This document shows, piece after piece, positions 1 through 8,123 of a stretch of 24,010 bases of DNA. A program made the position numbers and the translations under genes. Origin of the DNA: an uncultured Clostridia bacterium (lineage in GTDB: Bacteria; Bacillota; Clostridia; Peptostreptococcales; Anaerovoracaceae); NCBI GenBank assembly GCA_934256595.1, contig CAKQOW010000035.1, positions 1-24,010 of the forward strand, read 5' to 3'. A model generated the notes under the pieces. That model was not told where the DNA came from, searched no databases, and worked only from the letters and a program-made list of their open reading frames with translations. How positions within the stretch are numbered: position 1 is the first letter of the stretch; every line of letters begins with the position of its first letter.

Positions 1-725
1 AATACAAACTTGTCGATTATAATTCCGACAATTATTATCACTATCATTACTGCCATTACCTGATTGATATCGGCAAGATCTCTTCCCAGCATCAGCACAT
101 AGCCAAGCCCTACAAACGATGACATTACCTCGCCTGACATCAGAGCTCTCCACGCAAAGGACCATGACTGTCTGAGACCCGATACAAAGCCCGGAAGCGC
201 TGCTGGAAGCACCACATGAAGCAGTATGTCCTTTCGCCCTGCGCCCATGGTCTTTGCGACCTTTGTGTATATCACAGGTATGTTTCTGATTGAGTTTTCA
301 ATGGCAAGGGATACGCTGAAAACAGAGCCCATAACCACTACAAATATTATTGCTTTCTCTGCAAGACCGAACCACAGGATTGCAAACGGCACCCAGCATA
401 TGCTCGGCAGCGTCTGTATACCCATAAGCAGCGGTTTCAGATTTCTGTTGAGATATTTAACATATGTAATCAGTACGCCCATAACCGCTCCTGCCGCAAG
501 AGCAATGGCAAAGCCTATTACTGCCCTTTTCATACTGAAGCCCACAGCGGCAAGAAGCGTTCCTTTCTTTGCCATACTGACAAGACTTACTACAACTCCC
601 GCAGGAGTAGGAAACGCATAGGCTTTCCACCAGCCGAACACATCGGAGCCGAAATATGCAGCCGCCTGCCAGATAACTATAAGAGCTATAAAGAAGAAAA
701 TATCCTTTATGCTAAACTCTGTCAT
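1..725 (-). CDS. ABC transporter permease, SsuC/TauC type (3' end outside window)
   Basis: This is the membrane subunit of an ABC importer of the sulfonate/nitrate/taurine family, working with the ATPase and lipoprotein encoded just upstream. The reading frame is open from an ATG at 725 to the left window edge, about 241 codons. It begins MTEFSIKDIFFFIALIVIW, a first membrane helix, and several further hydrophobic segments follow. The cytoplasmic coupling (EAA) loop is clear near residues 162-185: KVAKTMGAGRKDILLHVVLP. The start overlaps the end of the ATPase gene by 14 bases, so translation is probably coupled. Family members are about 250-260 residues, so only the last few codons are missing. 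The substrate cannot be read from the sequence; sulfonate, sulfate or a sulfate ester would fit the operon. Confidence 0.9.
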   Translation of the reverse strand, partial: MTEFSIKDIFFFIALIVIWQAAAYFGSDVFGWWKAYAFPTPAGVVVSLVSMAKKGTLLAAVGFSMKRAVIGFAIALAAGAVMGVLITYVKYLNRNLKPLLMGIQTLPSICWVPFAILWFGLAEKAIIFVVVMGSVFSVSLAIENSIRNIPVIYTKVAKTMGAGRKDILLHVVLPAALPGFVSGLRQSWSFAWRALMSGEVMSSFVGLGYVLMLGRDLADINQVMAVMIVIIIVGIIIDKFV

Positions 726-1482
726 ATTCCTCTTTTTCAATCTTCTCCACCTCTACTTTTAATCCGTCAAGCAAATGCTTCCTTATATCCACAAATTCTT
801 CCGAGTCAAGCCGCCTTGGTCTTGGCAGGTCTATTTTCACTATGCTTTTGACAATTCCGGGTCTGTCCGCCAGTATTATTATCCTGTCTGCAAAATACAG
901 AGCCTCTTCAACACTGTGAGTAACATATATTATGGTCCGTCTGGTTTCCTCCCAGATAGCCTCAAGCTCCGCGCGAAGCTTGTTTATTGTCTGCTTGTCA
1001 AGAGCCGAAAAAGGTTCGTCCATAAGCATTATCCTGCTGTCCATGGTAAGAGCTCTGGCAAGAGCCGTACGCTGCTTCATGCCGCCGGAAAGCTCATGAA
1101 CCGCATACTCTCTGAAATCCCACAGGTGCACCATTCTGAGATATTTCTCCGCTCTTTTTTCCTGCTCCTGTTTTGGTATGCCCGCAAGCTTCATACCGAA
1201 CTTCACATTATCTATGACATTGAGCCACGGATAAAGCGCCGGTTCCTGAAACATGACAACCCTGTCTGCGCCGGGACCCAGAACCTCTCTGCCGTCAAGA
1301 GTTATAGTTCCTTCTGTAGGTTTCTCAAGCCCTGCAATGAGATTAAGCAGTGTTGACTTGCCGCAGCCTGACGGTCCCACTATACATATGAATTCCCCTT
1401 CTGTTATTTCCAGATTTATATCAGATAATGCAGGCTCTGCCGCATTCTTAAATGTCTTTGAAAGACCTGATGTTTTCAGCAT
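712..1482 (-). CDS. ABC transporter ATP-binding protein, SsuB/TauB/NrtD type
   Basis: This is the ATPase that powers the importer. All diagnostic motifs are present in its 256 residues: Walker A GPSGCGKST (about 37-45), Q-loop FQEPALYPW (about 78-86), signature LSGGMKQR (about 131-138), Walker B RIMLMDEPFSALD (about 150-162) and the H-loop YVTHSVEEAL (about 186-195). Length and motif spacing match the nitrate/sulfonate/taurine ATPase family. AGAGGT, formed by the last codons of the lipoprotein gene, is its ribosome binding site. It sits 6 bases after that gene and overlaps the permease start, so it is an internal gene of the sulfotransferase-PAPS operon. The ATPase alone does not reveal the substrate. 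Confidence 0.95.
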   Translation of the reverse strand: MLKTSGLSKTFKNAAEPALSDINLEITEGEFICIVGPSGCGKSTLLNLIAGLEKPTEGTITLDGREVLGPGADRVVMFQEPALYPWLNVIDNVKFGMKLAGIPKQEQEKRAEKYLRMVHLWDFREYAVHELSGGMKQRTALARALTMDSRIMLMDEPFSALDKQTINKLRAELEAIWEETRRTIIYVTHSVEEALYFADRIIILADRPGIVKSIVKIDLPRPRRLDSEEFVDIRKHLLDGLKVEVEKIEKEEYDRV

Positions 1483-1488
1483 TGTTTC

Positions 1489-2487
1489 TTACCTCTGTTC
1501 AAGTGATTTGAGAATACCTGTGTCAACATAGCCCTCGTCAGGCTCTGTGGCAACAAATCCCTGTGAAACACCCACTTTAGCGAACTCGTCAAGGGCATCT
1601 CCTGATATATCGGCAGTTATGTTAAGTCTTGAAAAAGCGCTGTCTATAACCGAGGCCTCATATGTTTTGCCTGTGGCTTCCTCTATCTGCCTGCATATTA
1701 TATCTATAGCCTCTCCGTTCTGCGCATTTATGTATTCTGTCGCATCAAGGTGAGCCTGCAGAAACGCCTTCACTAGTTCAGGGTTGGCCTCCATAAAATC
1801 CTTTCGCACAACTACAACTGCTGTAGGATAATTGCCCTCTGCCATAATCTCATCATAGTCAAGCACGACTTTTGCGCCGCATTTATCCTCAAGTATGCTG
1901 CCCCAAGGCTCCGGCACTATGGCCGCGCTGATGCTTCCGTTGTCAAACATAGTCTGAACATCTGCATTCTCAACCTCAACTATATCCACAGTACCGCCCT
2001 CCGAAACGGGTTTAAGTCCGTTTTCCGAAAGAAGATCCAGCAGTGACAGATGCTGAGTGTTGCCAAGCTGCGGTACAGAGACCTTTTTACCGTCAAGGTC
2101 TGCCACCGATTTAATATCGGAGTCCGCGCTTTTTAAAAGCACTGCTCCTGCATCGCAGGCATTTGCAATTATAATCACATCGCCGTGAGATTTGACATTT
2201 GCATTTATTGCAGGTACAGGTCCTATGTATCCGAGGTCTATCTCGCCTGCAAACAGCGCCTCCACCTCTGCAGGTCCTGCATTGAAAGCAGTCCATTTCA
2301 CGCTGTACTCATCGCCGAGAGCTTTCTCGAATATGCCCTGATCTTTCATATACAGCGCCTGTGCGTGAGTTATATTAGGAAAATATGCGACTCTTACTTC
2401 ATTTGTCGCCGCCTCGCCGCCTCCGCAGGCGCACATTATACCAGCGGTCATTGCAATGCACAGAATAAGTGCAGTCAGTTTTTTCAT
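1489..2487 (-). CDS. ABC transporter substrate-binding lipoprotein, SsuA/TauA (NMT1-like) family
   Basis: This is the extracytoplasmic solute-binding protein of the importer. I chose the second of two close ATGs (2487): GGAGG lies 8 bases before it but only 2 bases before the first ATG at 2493. The 332-residue product starts with a signal peptide (MKKLTALILCIAMTAGIMCAC) whose cysteine is a likely lipidation site, so it should be tethered to the outer face of the membrane. The mature part has the periplasmic-binding fold of the nitrate/sulfonate/taurine family: VRVAYFPNITHAQALYMKDQG near the start, FAGEIDLGYIGPVPAI, then DLDGKKVSVPQLGNTQHL. It starts 15 bases after the cysNC stop. Binding-pocket residues cannot be assigned to a ligand by eye; a sulfonate, sulfate or thiosulfate-like anion is inferred from context only. 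Confidence 0.9.
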   Translation of the reverse strand: MKKLTALILCIAMTAGIMCACGGGEAATNEVRVAYFPNITHAQALYMKDQGIFEKALGDEYSVKWTAFNAGPAEVEALFAGEIDLGYIGPVPAINANVKSHGDVIIIANACDAGAVLLKSADSDIKSVADLDGKKVSVPQLGNTQHLSLLDLLSENGLKPVSEGGTVDIVEVENADVQTMFDNGSISAAIVPEPWGSILEDKCGAKVVLDYDEIMAEGNYPTAVVVVRKDFMEANPELVKAFLQAHLDATEYINAQNGEAIDIICRQIEEATGKTYEASVIDSAFSRLNITADISGDALDEFAKVGVSQGFVATEPDEGYVDTGILKSLEQR

Positions 2488-2501
2488 TTTCATCTCCTCC
2501 G

Positions 2502-4325
2502 TTACAGATATTTTTCAAGCTGAGTCATAACAATGTCAGCAGCCTCAGCTACGGATAAATCCTCGGTATCTACGGTAATATCAGGCGATACAGGCACTTC
2601 GTATTCGCTTGATATTCCTGTGAAGTTAGGTATTTCTCCTGCTCTGGCTTTTTTGTACAGGCCCTTTACATCTCTTTTTTCGCACGCCTCAAGTGATGTG
2701 CTTACATATACTTCTACAAAGCTTTCCCCGATTATATCGGCAGCATTCCTGCGGTCTGCCTCATAAGGCGATATAAATGAGGTCAGAACTATGAGTCCTG
2801 CATCATTCATAAGCTTTGAAACCTCTGCAATACGCCTGATGTTTTCCACCCTGTCGGCTTCAGTAAAGCCAAGATCTTTATTAAGTCCCATTCTCACATT
2901 GTCACCGTCCAGCAGCATTGTATGCCTGCCCATTGCCGCAAGGCGTTTTTCCACTTCATTTGCAAGAGTGGATTTGCCCGAACCCGAAAGACCCGTAAAC
3001 CACAGAGTAAACGGTTTCTGTCCGAGGCCTGCGGCTCTGCTTTCTCTGGTTATGTCCATATTGTGCCATGTCAGGTTGTCTGCCCTTCTTAATGTATGCC
3101 TTACAACTCCGCAGGCAGAGGTCATATGTGTAACAACATCTATAAGTATGAAACTGCCCATTGTCCTGTTCTCATCAAAAGGCGCAAGAACGATTCTATC
3201 CGACACCGATATATCACATACGGCGATTTCATTTTTGACAAGAGTATCCGCCTCTATATGAAGTCCGCTGTTTACGTCAACTTTGTATTTGATGTTCATA
3301 ACTGAAGCAGGAAGTGTCTTTGTTCCCAGCCTGAGCAGATAATTTCTGCCTGCAACAAGTCTGTCCTCGTCCATCCAGAGTATCTCCGCAGTAAACATAC
3401 TGCTTACCTGCAAAGCCTCTCCCGATGAGAAAACGCAGCCCCTTGAAACATCTATCTCCCTGTCAAGCTGCAGGGATACAGGCTGACCTTTTATGGCATC
3501 CTTTGCATCCTTTCCGGCTGCAATTATTCTTTTTACCTTTGCTTTTTCGCCGCTTGGAAGTGAGGTTACCTCATCACCCTCTGTGACCTTTCCCGCCTCT
3601 ATCTGACCCTGAAAACCTCTGAATGTATAGTCAGGTCTTGATACTCTCTGCACCGGCATAATAAAGGCATCGTCTGTGTCTTCTGATGATACATCTATGT
3701 TTTCAAGGTATTCAAGCAGAGGCGCTCCCGTATACCAGCTCATATTTTCTGACCTTTTGGTTATGTTGTCTCCTATGGTTGCAGATACAGGTATAATCTG
3801 CAGGCTTTCATAGGAGAACTCGGCAAAGAATTCATTTACCGCCTTTGCGATTTCATCGAATTTTTCTCTGCTGTAGCCTATAAGGTCCATTTTGTTTACT
3901 GCAATTACGAAATGGCGTATTCCCATCAGTGAGCATATACGCGCATGTCTTCTGGTCTGCACCAGCACGCCCTGTGAAGCGTCGACAAGGATTACCGCAA
4001 GGTCTGCAAACGATGCGCCTACCGCCATATTTCTTGTATATTCCTCGTGACCCGGTGTGTCTGCAACTATGAAGCTTCTTTTTTCGGTTGTAAAGTATCT
4101 GTATGCAACATCTATTGTGATACCCTGCTCGCGCTCTGCCATAAGTCCGTCCAGCAGAAGCGAGTAATCTATGCCGCCGCCTGCGCTGCCCACCCTGCTG
4201 TCAAGCTCAAGGGCTCTTTCCTGATCTGTAAATATAAGCTTGGCATCGTAGAGCATATGTCCTATCAGGGTGGATTTTCCGTCGTCTACGCTGCCGCAGG
4301 TTATGAATTTAAGTAAATCTGCCAT
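2502..4325 (-). CDS. cysNC: Sulfate adenylyltransferase large subunit fused to adenylylsulfate kinase (CysN-CysC)
   Basis: This bifunctional enzyme completes PAPS synthesis. The CysN part is the GTPase that drives ATP sulfurylase (sulfate + ATP to APS, with CysD); the CysC part phosphorylates APS to PAPS. The 607 residues show an EF-Tu-like GTPase with G1 GSVDDGKST (11-19), G2 REQGITID (65-72), G3 DTPGH (89-93) and G4 NKMD (144-147), then beta-barrel domains to about 430. The APS kinase follows, with P-loop GLSGSGKS (445-452), the DGDNVRMGLNKDLGF signature (473-487) and FTGISSEYEVP (568-578). No catalytic motif is missing. Its ATG overlaps the cysD stop in TAATG, so the two subunits are translationally coupled. 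The arrangement resembles NodQ-type fusions known from sulfation pathways as well as from assimilation. Confidence 0.97.
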   Translation of the reverse strand: MADLLKFITCGSVDDGKSTLIGHMLYDAKLIFTDQERALELDSRVGSAGGGIDYSLLLDGLMAEREQGITIDVAYRYFTTEKRSFIVADTPGHEEYTRNMAVGASFADLAVILVDASQGVLVQTRRHARICSLMGIRHFVIAVNKMDLIGYSREKFDEIAKAVNEFFAEFSYESLQIIPVSATIGDNITKRSENMSWYTGAPLLEYLENIDVSSEDTDDAFIMPVQRVSRPDYTFRGFQGQIEAGKVTEGDEVTSLPSGEKAKVKRIIAAGKDAKDAIKGQPVSLQLDREIDVSRGCVFSSGEALQVSSMFTAEILWMDEDRLVAGRNYLLRLGTKTLPASVMNIKYKVDVNSGLHIEADTLVKNEIAVCDISVSDRIVLAPFDENRTMGSFILIDVVTHMTSACGVVRHTLRRADNLTWHNMDITRESRAAGLGQKPFTLWFTGLSGSGKSTLANEVEKRLAAMGRHTMLLDGDNVRMGLNKDLGFTEADRVENIRRIAEVSKLMNDAGLIVLTSFISPYEADRRNAADIIGESFVEVYVSTSLEACEKRDVKGLYKKARAGEIPNFTGISSEYEVPVSPDITVDTEDLSVAEAADIVMTQLEKYL

Positions 4326-5230
4326 TAGAAATATCCCTCCCTTTTGCGTCTTTCCATACTGCCTGCCGCCTCGTGGTCTATAACCCTGCTGGTTCTCTCC
4401 GAGTTTACAGCGCCTAATGTTTCCTCAATAATTTTGTCGAGGGTATCGGCCTCTGACTCACAGCCGCCTGTCAGCGGATAGCAGCCTAAGGTTCTGAAAC
4501 GGACTTTTTTTGTTACTATTTTATCCTCAGGTCCGAGATATTTTCTGATGCGGTCATCATCTATCATAATTATATTGCCGTCTTTTTCGACTACCGGTCT
4601 TTCCTTGGCAAAATACAGCGGCACTATATCTATGTTTTCTCTTCTTATGTACTGCCATATATCCTTTTCGGTCCAGTTGGAAAGCGGGAAAACTCTTATG
4701 CTTTCACCCTTGTTGATGCTTGTATTAAACAGCTTCCACATCTCCGGTCTCTGATTTTTGGGATCCCAGCCGTGTGATTTGTTTCTGAAAGAAAATATTC
4801 TTTCTTTGGCTCTGGATTTTTCCTCATCTCTCCTGCCGCCGCCAAAGGCTGCGGTAAAGCCGTATTTGTCAAGAGCGTCTTTGAGGGCCTGTGTTTTCAT
4901 AATATCTGTGTATGCCGCTCCGTGCTCAAAAGGATTGATACCTCTTTCGATGCCGTCCTCATTCTGATACACCAGCATTTCAATTCCAAGCTCCTTTGCC
5001 TTGCGGTCACGGAACTCTGTCATTTCTCTGAATTTCCATGTGGTGTCGATGTGCATAAACGGAAACGGCGGTTTTTCAGGGTAAAATGCTTTCATTGCAA
5101 TATGAAGCATTACCGAGCTGTCCTTTCCTATGGAGTAGAGCATCACAGGCTTTTCGCACTCGGCTGCAACCTCTCTCATTATGTATATGGCTTCCGCCTC
5201 TAATTTATCAAGATGTGTTAATTGTGACAT
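4325..5230 (-). CDS. cysD: Sulfate adenylyltransferase small (catalytic) subunit CysD
   Basis: This is the catalytic subunit of heterodimeric ATP sulfurylase, which forms APS from ATP and sulfate in the cytoplasm using GTP hydrolysis by CysN. The 301 residues are full length for the family. They carry the PP-loop YSIGKDSSVML (about 32-42), the HIDTTWKF segment, GGGRRDEEKSRAKER (about 130-144), SNWTEKDIWQYI and GCYPLTGG. The start ATG has AGAGGA upstream, inside the end of the sulfotransferase gene, which stops 2 bases before it. The stop overlaps the cysNC start by one base. PAPS production is therefore locked to expression of the sulfotransferase. No cysH or APS reductase gene lies in the visible operon. 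Confidence 0.97.
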   Translation of the reverse strand: MSQLTHLDKLEAEAIYIMREVAAECEKPVMLYSIGKDSSVMLHIAMKAFYPEKPPFPFMHIDTTWKFREMTEFRDRKAKELGIEMLVYQNEDGIERGINPFEHGAAYTDIMKTQALKDALDKYGFTAAFGGGRRDEEKSRAKERIFSFRNKSHGWDPKNQRPEMWKLFNTSINKGESIRVFPLSNWTEKDIWQYIRRENIDIVPLYFAKERPVVEKDGNIIMIDDDRIRKYLGPEDKIVTKKVRFRTLGCYPLTGGCESEADTLDKIIEETLGAVNSERTSRVIDHEAAGSMERRKREGYF

Positions 5231-5232
5231 AA

Positions 5233-6354
5233 CTATTCCTCTATTTCATATCCAAAGTAATCAAAATAAAATTTAAGCTCCCTGTTTATCTTTTCTTTGA
5301 GAGACGGGCTGAGCACAAGCCTGTTGGGTTTGTACTCTTTCTGGGTGTTCTGATAGCTTTCAAAATACGGCTTAGCCCTTTCAAAGCCGTCAAGGTGAAG
5401 CTGGTCGTATATGTATTCCATATTTTCAACCGGAGTTTTAACAAAGCTCTCGTGTCTTATCAGCACAAGGTCTCCCTCGGGGATATTTTCGATGTCCTTA
5501 AACATTTTTGTGTTCATTTTTTTGAACACTTCTATGGCTGCGTTTTCAATCAGCTCGCTGTCGGCCATTCCCTCAAGGCTCATAACCTCCATCATTGATG
5601 TCAGCGCTTTGATTACCGATGGCACTATCTTGTACGGGTTTCTGCTTATGAGTATGAATTTGCTGCCCGGATATTTCGCCTCCAGCTTATCGACGTTACA
5701 GGAATTGTCCGGACTTTTTAATATGAGCTGCCTGCCGCGCTTGACAAGAGTTGTCTTTTTGAGCAGGAAATCGTATTTGCGCTCCCATTCTTTCTGCAGC
5801 CTGTCGCTCATTTCATCGGTATACAGCGTAGACAGATATTCTCTGTAGTTTTTGGGAAATACCATCATATGATTAAATGAATGTGTGGTATATGTGGAAA
5901 GGGCATACAGATCCTCCATAGGCAGATCAAGTCTGTACTCCATGTTATCCATAGGCCTTGCGTCCACCAGAATTTTTTTCTGCGCATACTTCAAAAGCCA
6001 GCCCAGCAGTATGCTGTTGTTAAACGTAACGGTGCTTACAGGATCCAGCCAGCCGAACTGCGGATCTCTTGACAGCGTATACTGAACATTGGTGGTTCCC
6101 GATCTCCATATTCCTATTATATGCACCGGCGGTTTTTTTATCTTTGTAAGCTTTACCGGTATATACATTATGATAAGCTCCAAAATCGCAAACGGGAAAA
6201 GAATCAGGCTCATAACAGTGATGTATATGACCTGCGGGATTTTTCCCGGTGATATACCCTTGAGATTTCTGAAAAGCAGCCGAAGCCATATGTCAAATCT
6301 GGCCGCCGAAAGATAATGCGCTGAATTGATTAACGGTTTTTTCTTTTTTGTCAT
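5233..6354 (-). CDS. PAPS-dependent sulfotransferase with N-terminal membrane anchor (Sulfotransfer_3-like)
   Basis: This enzyme should move the sulfo group from PAPS to a hydroxyl or amine acceptor, releasing PAP. I start it at the ATG at 6354, preceded by AAAGGAAG, and not at the in-frame TTG at 6375, which has no such site. In the 373-residue product, a hydrophobic stretch at about 42-66 (VIYITVMSLILFPFAILELI) suggests a membrane anchor or re-entrant helix. The 5'-phosphosulfate loop GIWRSGTT is at about 81-88, KSPDN at about 213-217, and the 3'-phosphate-binding segment ISRNPYKIVPS at about 236-246 with the expected Arg and Ser. It is the first gene of an operon encoding PAPS synthesis, so it is the probable consumer of PAPS. 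The acceptor is unknown; a lipid, sterol-like molecule or envelope glycan would fit a membrane-associated enzyme. Confidence 0.9.
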   Translation of the reverse strand: MTKKKKPLINSAHYLSAARFDIWLRLLFRNLKGISPGKIPQVIYITVMSLILFPFAILELIIMYIPVKLTKIKKPPVHIIGIWRSGTTNVQYTLSRDPQFGWLDPVSTVTFNNSILLGWLLKYAQKKILVDARPMDNMEYRLDLPMEDLYALSTYTTHSFNHMMVFPKNYREYLSTLYTDEMSDRLQKEWERKYDFLLKKTTLVKRGRQLILKSPDNSCNVDKLEAKYPGSKFILISRNPYKIVPSVIKALTSMMEVMSLEGMADSELIENAAIEVFKKMNTKMFKDIENIPEGDLVLIRHESFVKTPVENMEYIYDQLHLDGFERAKPYFESYQNTQKEYKPNRLVLSPSLKEKINRELKFYFDYFGYEIEE

Positions 6355-6388
6355 ATTTACTTCCTTTTCTGCCAATAACCCAATCTGA

Positions 6389-6394
6389 ATTATA
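6389..6394 (-). promoter_or_regulatory. Putative -10 box of the sulfotransferase-PAPS operon
   Basis: A perfect TATAAT lies 34 bases upstream of the sulfotransferase ATG and just downstream of a terminator. No good -35 hexamer is seen 16-18 bases further upstream, so an activator may be needed, or the match may be chance in AT-rich DNA. Confidence 0.45.
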
Positions 6395-6422
6395 TCCCTT
6401 TAAAATAAACTGAAAATAAACG

Positions 6423-6466
6423 AAAAAAAGAAATACCCTGCCGTATTTCTCCCGACAGAGTATTTC
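6423..6466 (-). terminator. Intrinsic terminator upstream of the sulfotransferase operon
   Basis: On the minus strand a 14-bp stem (arms 6466-6453 and 6443-6430, with two G-U pairs in RNA) closes a 9-base loop and is followed at once by seven T residues (6429-6423). It is directional, since no T tract follows on the plus strand. It either ends transcription from the ornithine-cyclodeaminase-like gene about 500 bases upstream or acts in a longer leader of the sulfotransferase operon. Confidence 0.8.
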
Positions 6467-6964
6467 GTGTATTGATATATTCGCTTTTATTCTATCCGTT
6501 TTCAAAGTTCTTCAATTAAGTCTTATTGAACACATTTAATTTTTAAAAATATCAATTCCACCAGCTTAAACTTCTTTATCTCCATCATCTCTTTTGTTAT
6601 ATGGTTTTAATTATATTGTTATCAACAATATCAAGTTTTTATCCCCCCTCTTTAATCACAACAATCAGACTATATATGATTGCAATTACATCTTCAACCC
6701 TTTATAAAGTGACTTGCTTTTCTTCAATAAAAGCCAACTTATTTAATCAAATGCAGCTATTAATAAGATATAAAAAGAGACAAAATCCAGATTATCCTTA
6801 CAAAACAAAATAGGAATATATCAAAGAAGCCTATTATGACAAAATAAGAGTTATCTCTTATTCTAATAAAAGGCTCCTTGATTTTTTAACTAAATATTTC
6901 CGCAAAATGTCAAAATTCAATTGGTTAAATAGTTCTTTTGATACTATTATACGGTAATAATTAT
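6467..6964. other. AT-rich intergenic region without a supported gene
   Basis: About 500 bases very rich in A and T. I see no convincing coding region on either strand. A 70-codon plus-strand frame (6601-6813) has no ribosome binding site and low-complexity composition. The region holds the hairpin at 6820-6887 described separately. I see no recognisable T-box, SAM or other known riboswitch core. Confidence 0.6.
6820..6887 (+). terminator. Nested hairpin with T tract on the plus side, downstream of the OCD-like gene
   Basis: An imperfect outer stem (6820-6836 with 6864-6882) encloses a perfect 8-bp inner stem (AATAAGAG 6843-6850 with CTCTTATT 6855-6862, 4-base loop). Six T residues (6882-6887) follow on the plus strand. 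It lies about 80 bases past the stop of the OCD-like gene, so it may work in both directions, but the better T tract serves plus-strand transcripts, although no plus-strand gene is supported here. Confidence 0.5.
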
Positions 6965-8083
6965 TTAGTCTATATGAGGTTCATTCCAAAATGTTAGCGT
7001 TTCACCTAATCCTTTTCTCTTGGCATTTTCAAATGTTTGAAAAGCCCATGCGATATCTTCTACAGGCATGCCTCCCATTGCAAAAATTATTGTTTCATTT
7101 TCATCCATGCGCCCTTCTTTTTCCCCTTTTACAATATCACCCAAATCAGTAAACTCATCGGGATTCATTTCACCAGACAGCACATAATCTATAATATCAC
7201 CACCAATAAGCTCCAGTTTTGTATGGTAATTTCTTGGATCCAGATTATATTCTTCTATCCATGCTTCATACAGCTTCCAATTATCAGTTATAATTCTGTT
7301 ATTAATTACAAAGTCTTTCGGAAGGTCAACAATTGCAGGAAGAGAAAGCAGAACACCCTGCTTTAACCATGATGGTTCAACTTTAGGAGCATTTTCACCT
7401 GCGGTGGCAATATTCACTATATCTGCATCCTTAACCGCTTCTTCTATGCTATCTACGGTTTCAGTCTCTACATTATGTTTGTAAGAAAGGTACTCTGCAA
7501 GATTTTCTGCTGAAGCATCGAAAACATCATATATTTTTACCTTTTTTATTTCAGGAAATGCCGTCAAAATTCCATTCCCGCATCCCCTATTTATCACACC
7601 AGCTCCAATAAGTGCTAATATTTGAGAATCCTTCCTTGCAAGATATTTTGCACCTACCCCCGGAACTGCACCTGTTCTCATTGAACTTATTAAATTTCCA
7701 GGCATTACAGCTACAGGCGCTCCTGTTTCCTTGTCACTTAATATAATCGTATGTATTGACCTTGGTAACCCTGCTTTCTTGTTTTCAATGTTTGAACCAT
7801 ACCATTTAACTCCTGCGATATCAAACCTTCCACCAAGATAAGCAATCATTGCCATAAATCTTCTGTCTGGTGTTGCAAGAGGCATATTGGGGAAAGGGCT
7901 GTGTTTTGGGAAATCGATTTCTACACCATGTGAGTTTGCATTCTGACCACCCATTACATAATCCCCATCTGCTAATAATTCAAAGACTTCGGTCATAACA
8001 TCTATACATCTATCCATTTCTGTTACGCCAGACTTTATCATCTCTTCTTCAGTCAAATATGTAAATTCAATTTTTTTATTCAT
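6965..8083 (-). CDS. Ornithine cyclodeaminase / mu-crystallin family protein
   Basis: The 372-residue product has the ornithine-cyclodeaminase/mu-crystallin fold. Members use NAD(P) for deamination or for reduction of imino or keto acids. Visible are the N-terminal substrate domain (YLTEEEM; RFMAMIAYLGG; GVKWYGSN at about 104-111), the conserved SSMRTGAVPGVGAKYLA (about 153-169) and the Rossmann dinucleotide loop ALIGAGVINRGCGNGI (about 175-190). Similar proteins in Clostridia and enterococci carry the database name 'tyramine oxidase subunit B', but I know no biochemical basis for applying that here. The start has GAGAGGGAATAAT before ATG. It follows the GltS-type symporter gene by 40 bases, so the two are probably one operon that imports and converts an amino acid or amine. 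Confidence 0.85.
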   Translation of the reverse strand: MNKKIEFTYLTEEEMIKSGVTEMDRCIDVMTEVFELLADGDYVMGGQNANSHGVEIDFPKHSPFPNMPLATPDRRFMAMIAYLGGRFDIAGVKWYGSNIENKKAGLPRSIHTIILSDKETGAPVAVMPGNLISSMRTGAVPGVGAKYLARKDSQILALIGAGVINRGCGNGILTAFPEIKKVKIYDVFDASAENLAEYLSYKHNVETETVDSIEEAVKDADIVNIATAGENAPKVEPSWLKQGVLLSLPAIVDLPKDFVINNRIITDNWKLYEAWIEEYNLDPRNYHTKLELIGGDIIDYVLSGEMNPDEFTDLGDIVKGEKEGRMDENETIIFAMGGMPVEDIAWAFQTFENAKRKGLGETLTFWNEPHID

Positions 8084-8123
8084 ATTATTCCCTCTCTAAT
8101 CAATGTCACCTACATAACTATTA

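Noticed and set aside
775..1356. Long plus-strand open frame opposite the ABC ATPase, and similar ones opposite the helicase (17726-18202, 18593-19096)
   Set aside because: They lie antisense to genes with full sets of family motifs and have no start signals or homology of their own.
6293..6505. 70-codon minus-strand open frame overlapping the sulfotransferase start
   Set aside because: It runs through the terminator stem and T tract and overlaps the sulfotransferase coding start in another frame; no ribosome binding site.
6601..6813. 70-codon plus-strand open frame in the AT-rich gap, with a plus-strand terminator-like hairpin after it
   Set aside because: No ribosome binding site, low-complexity hydrophobic composition and no recognisable family; most likely chance in AT-rich DNA.
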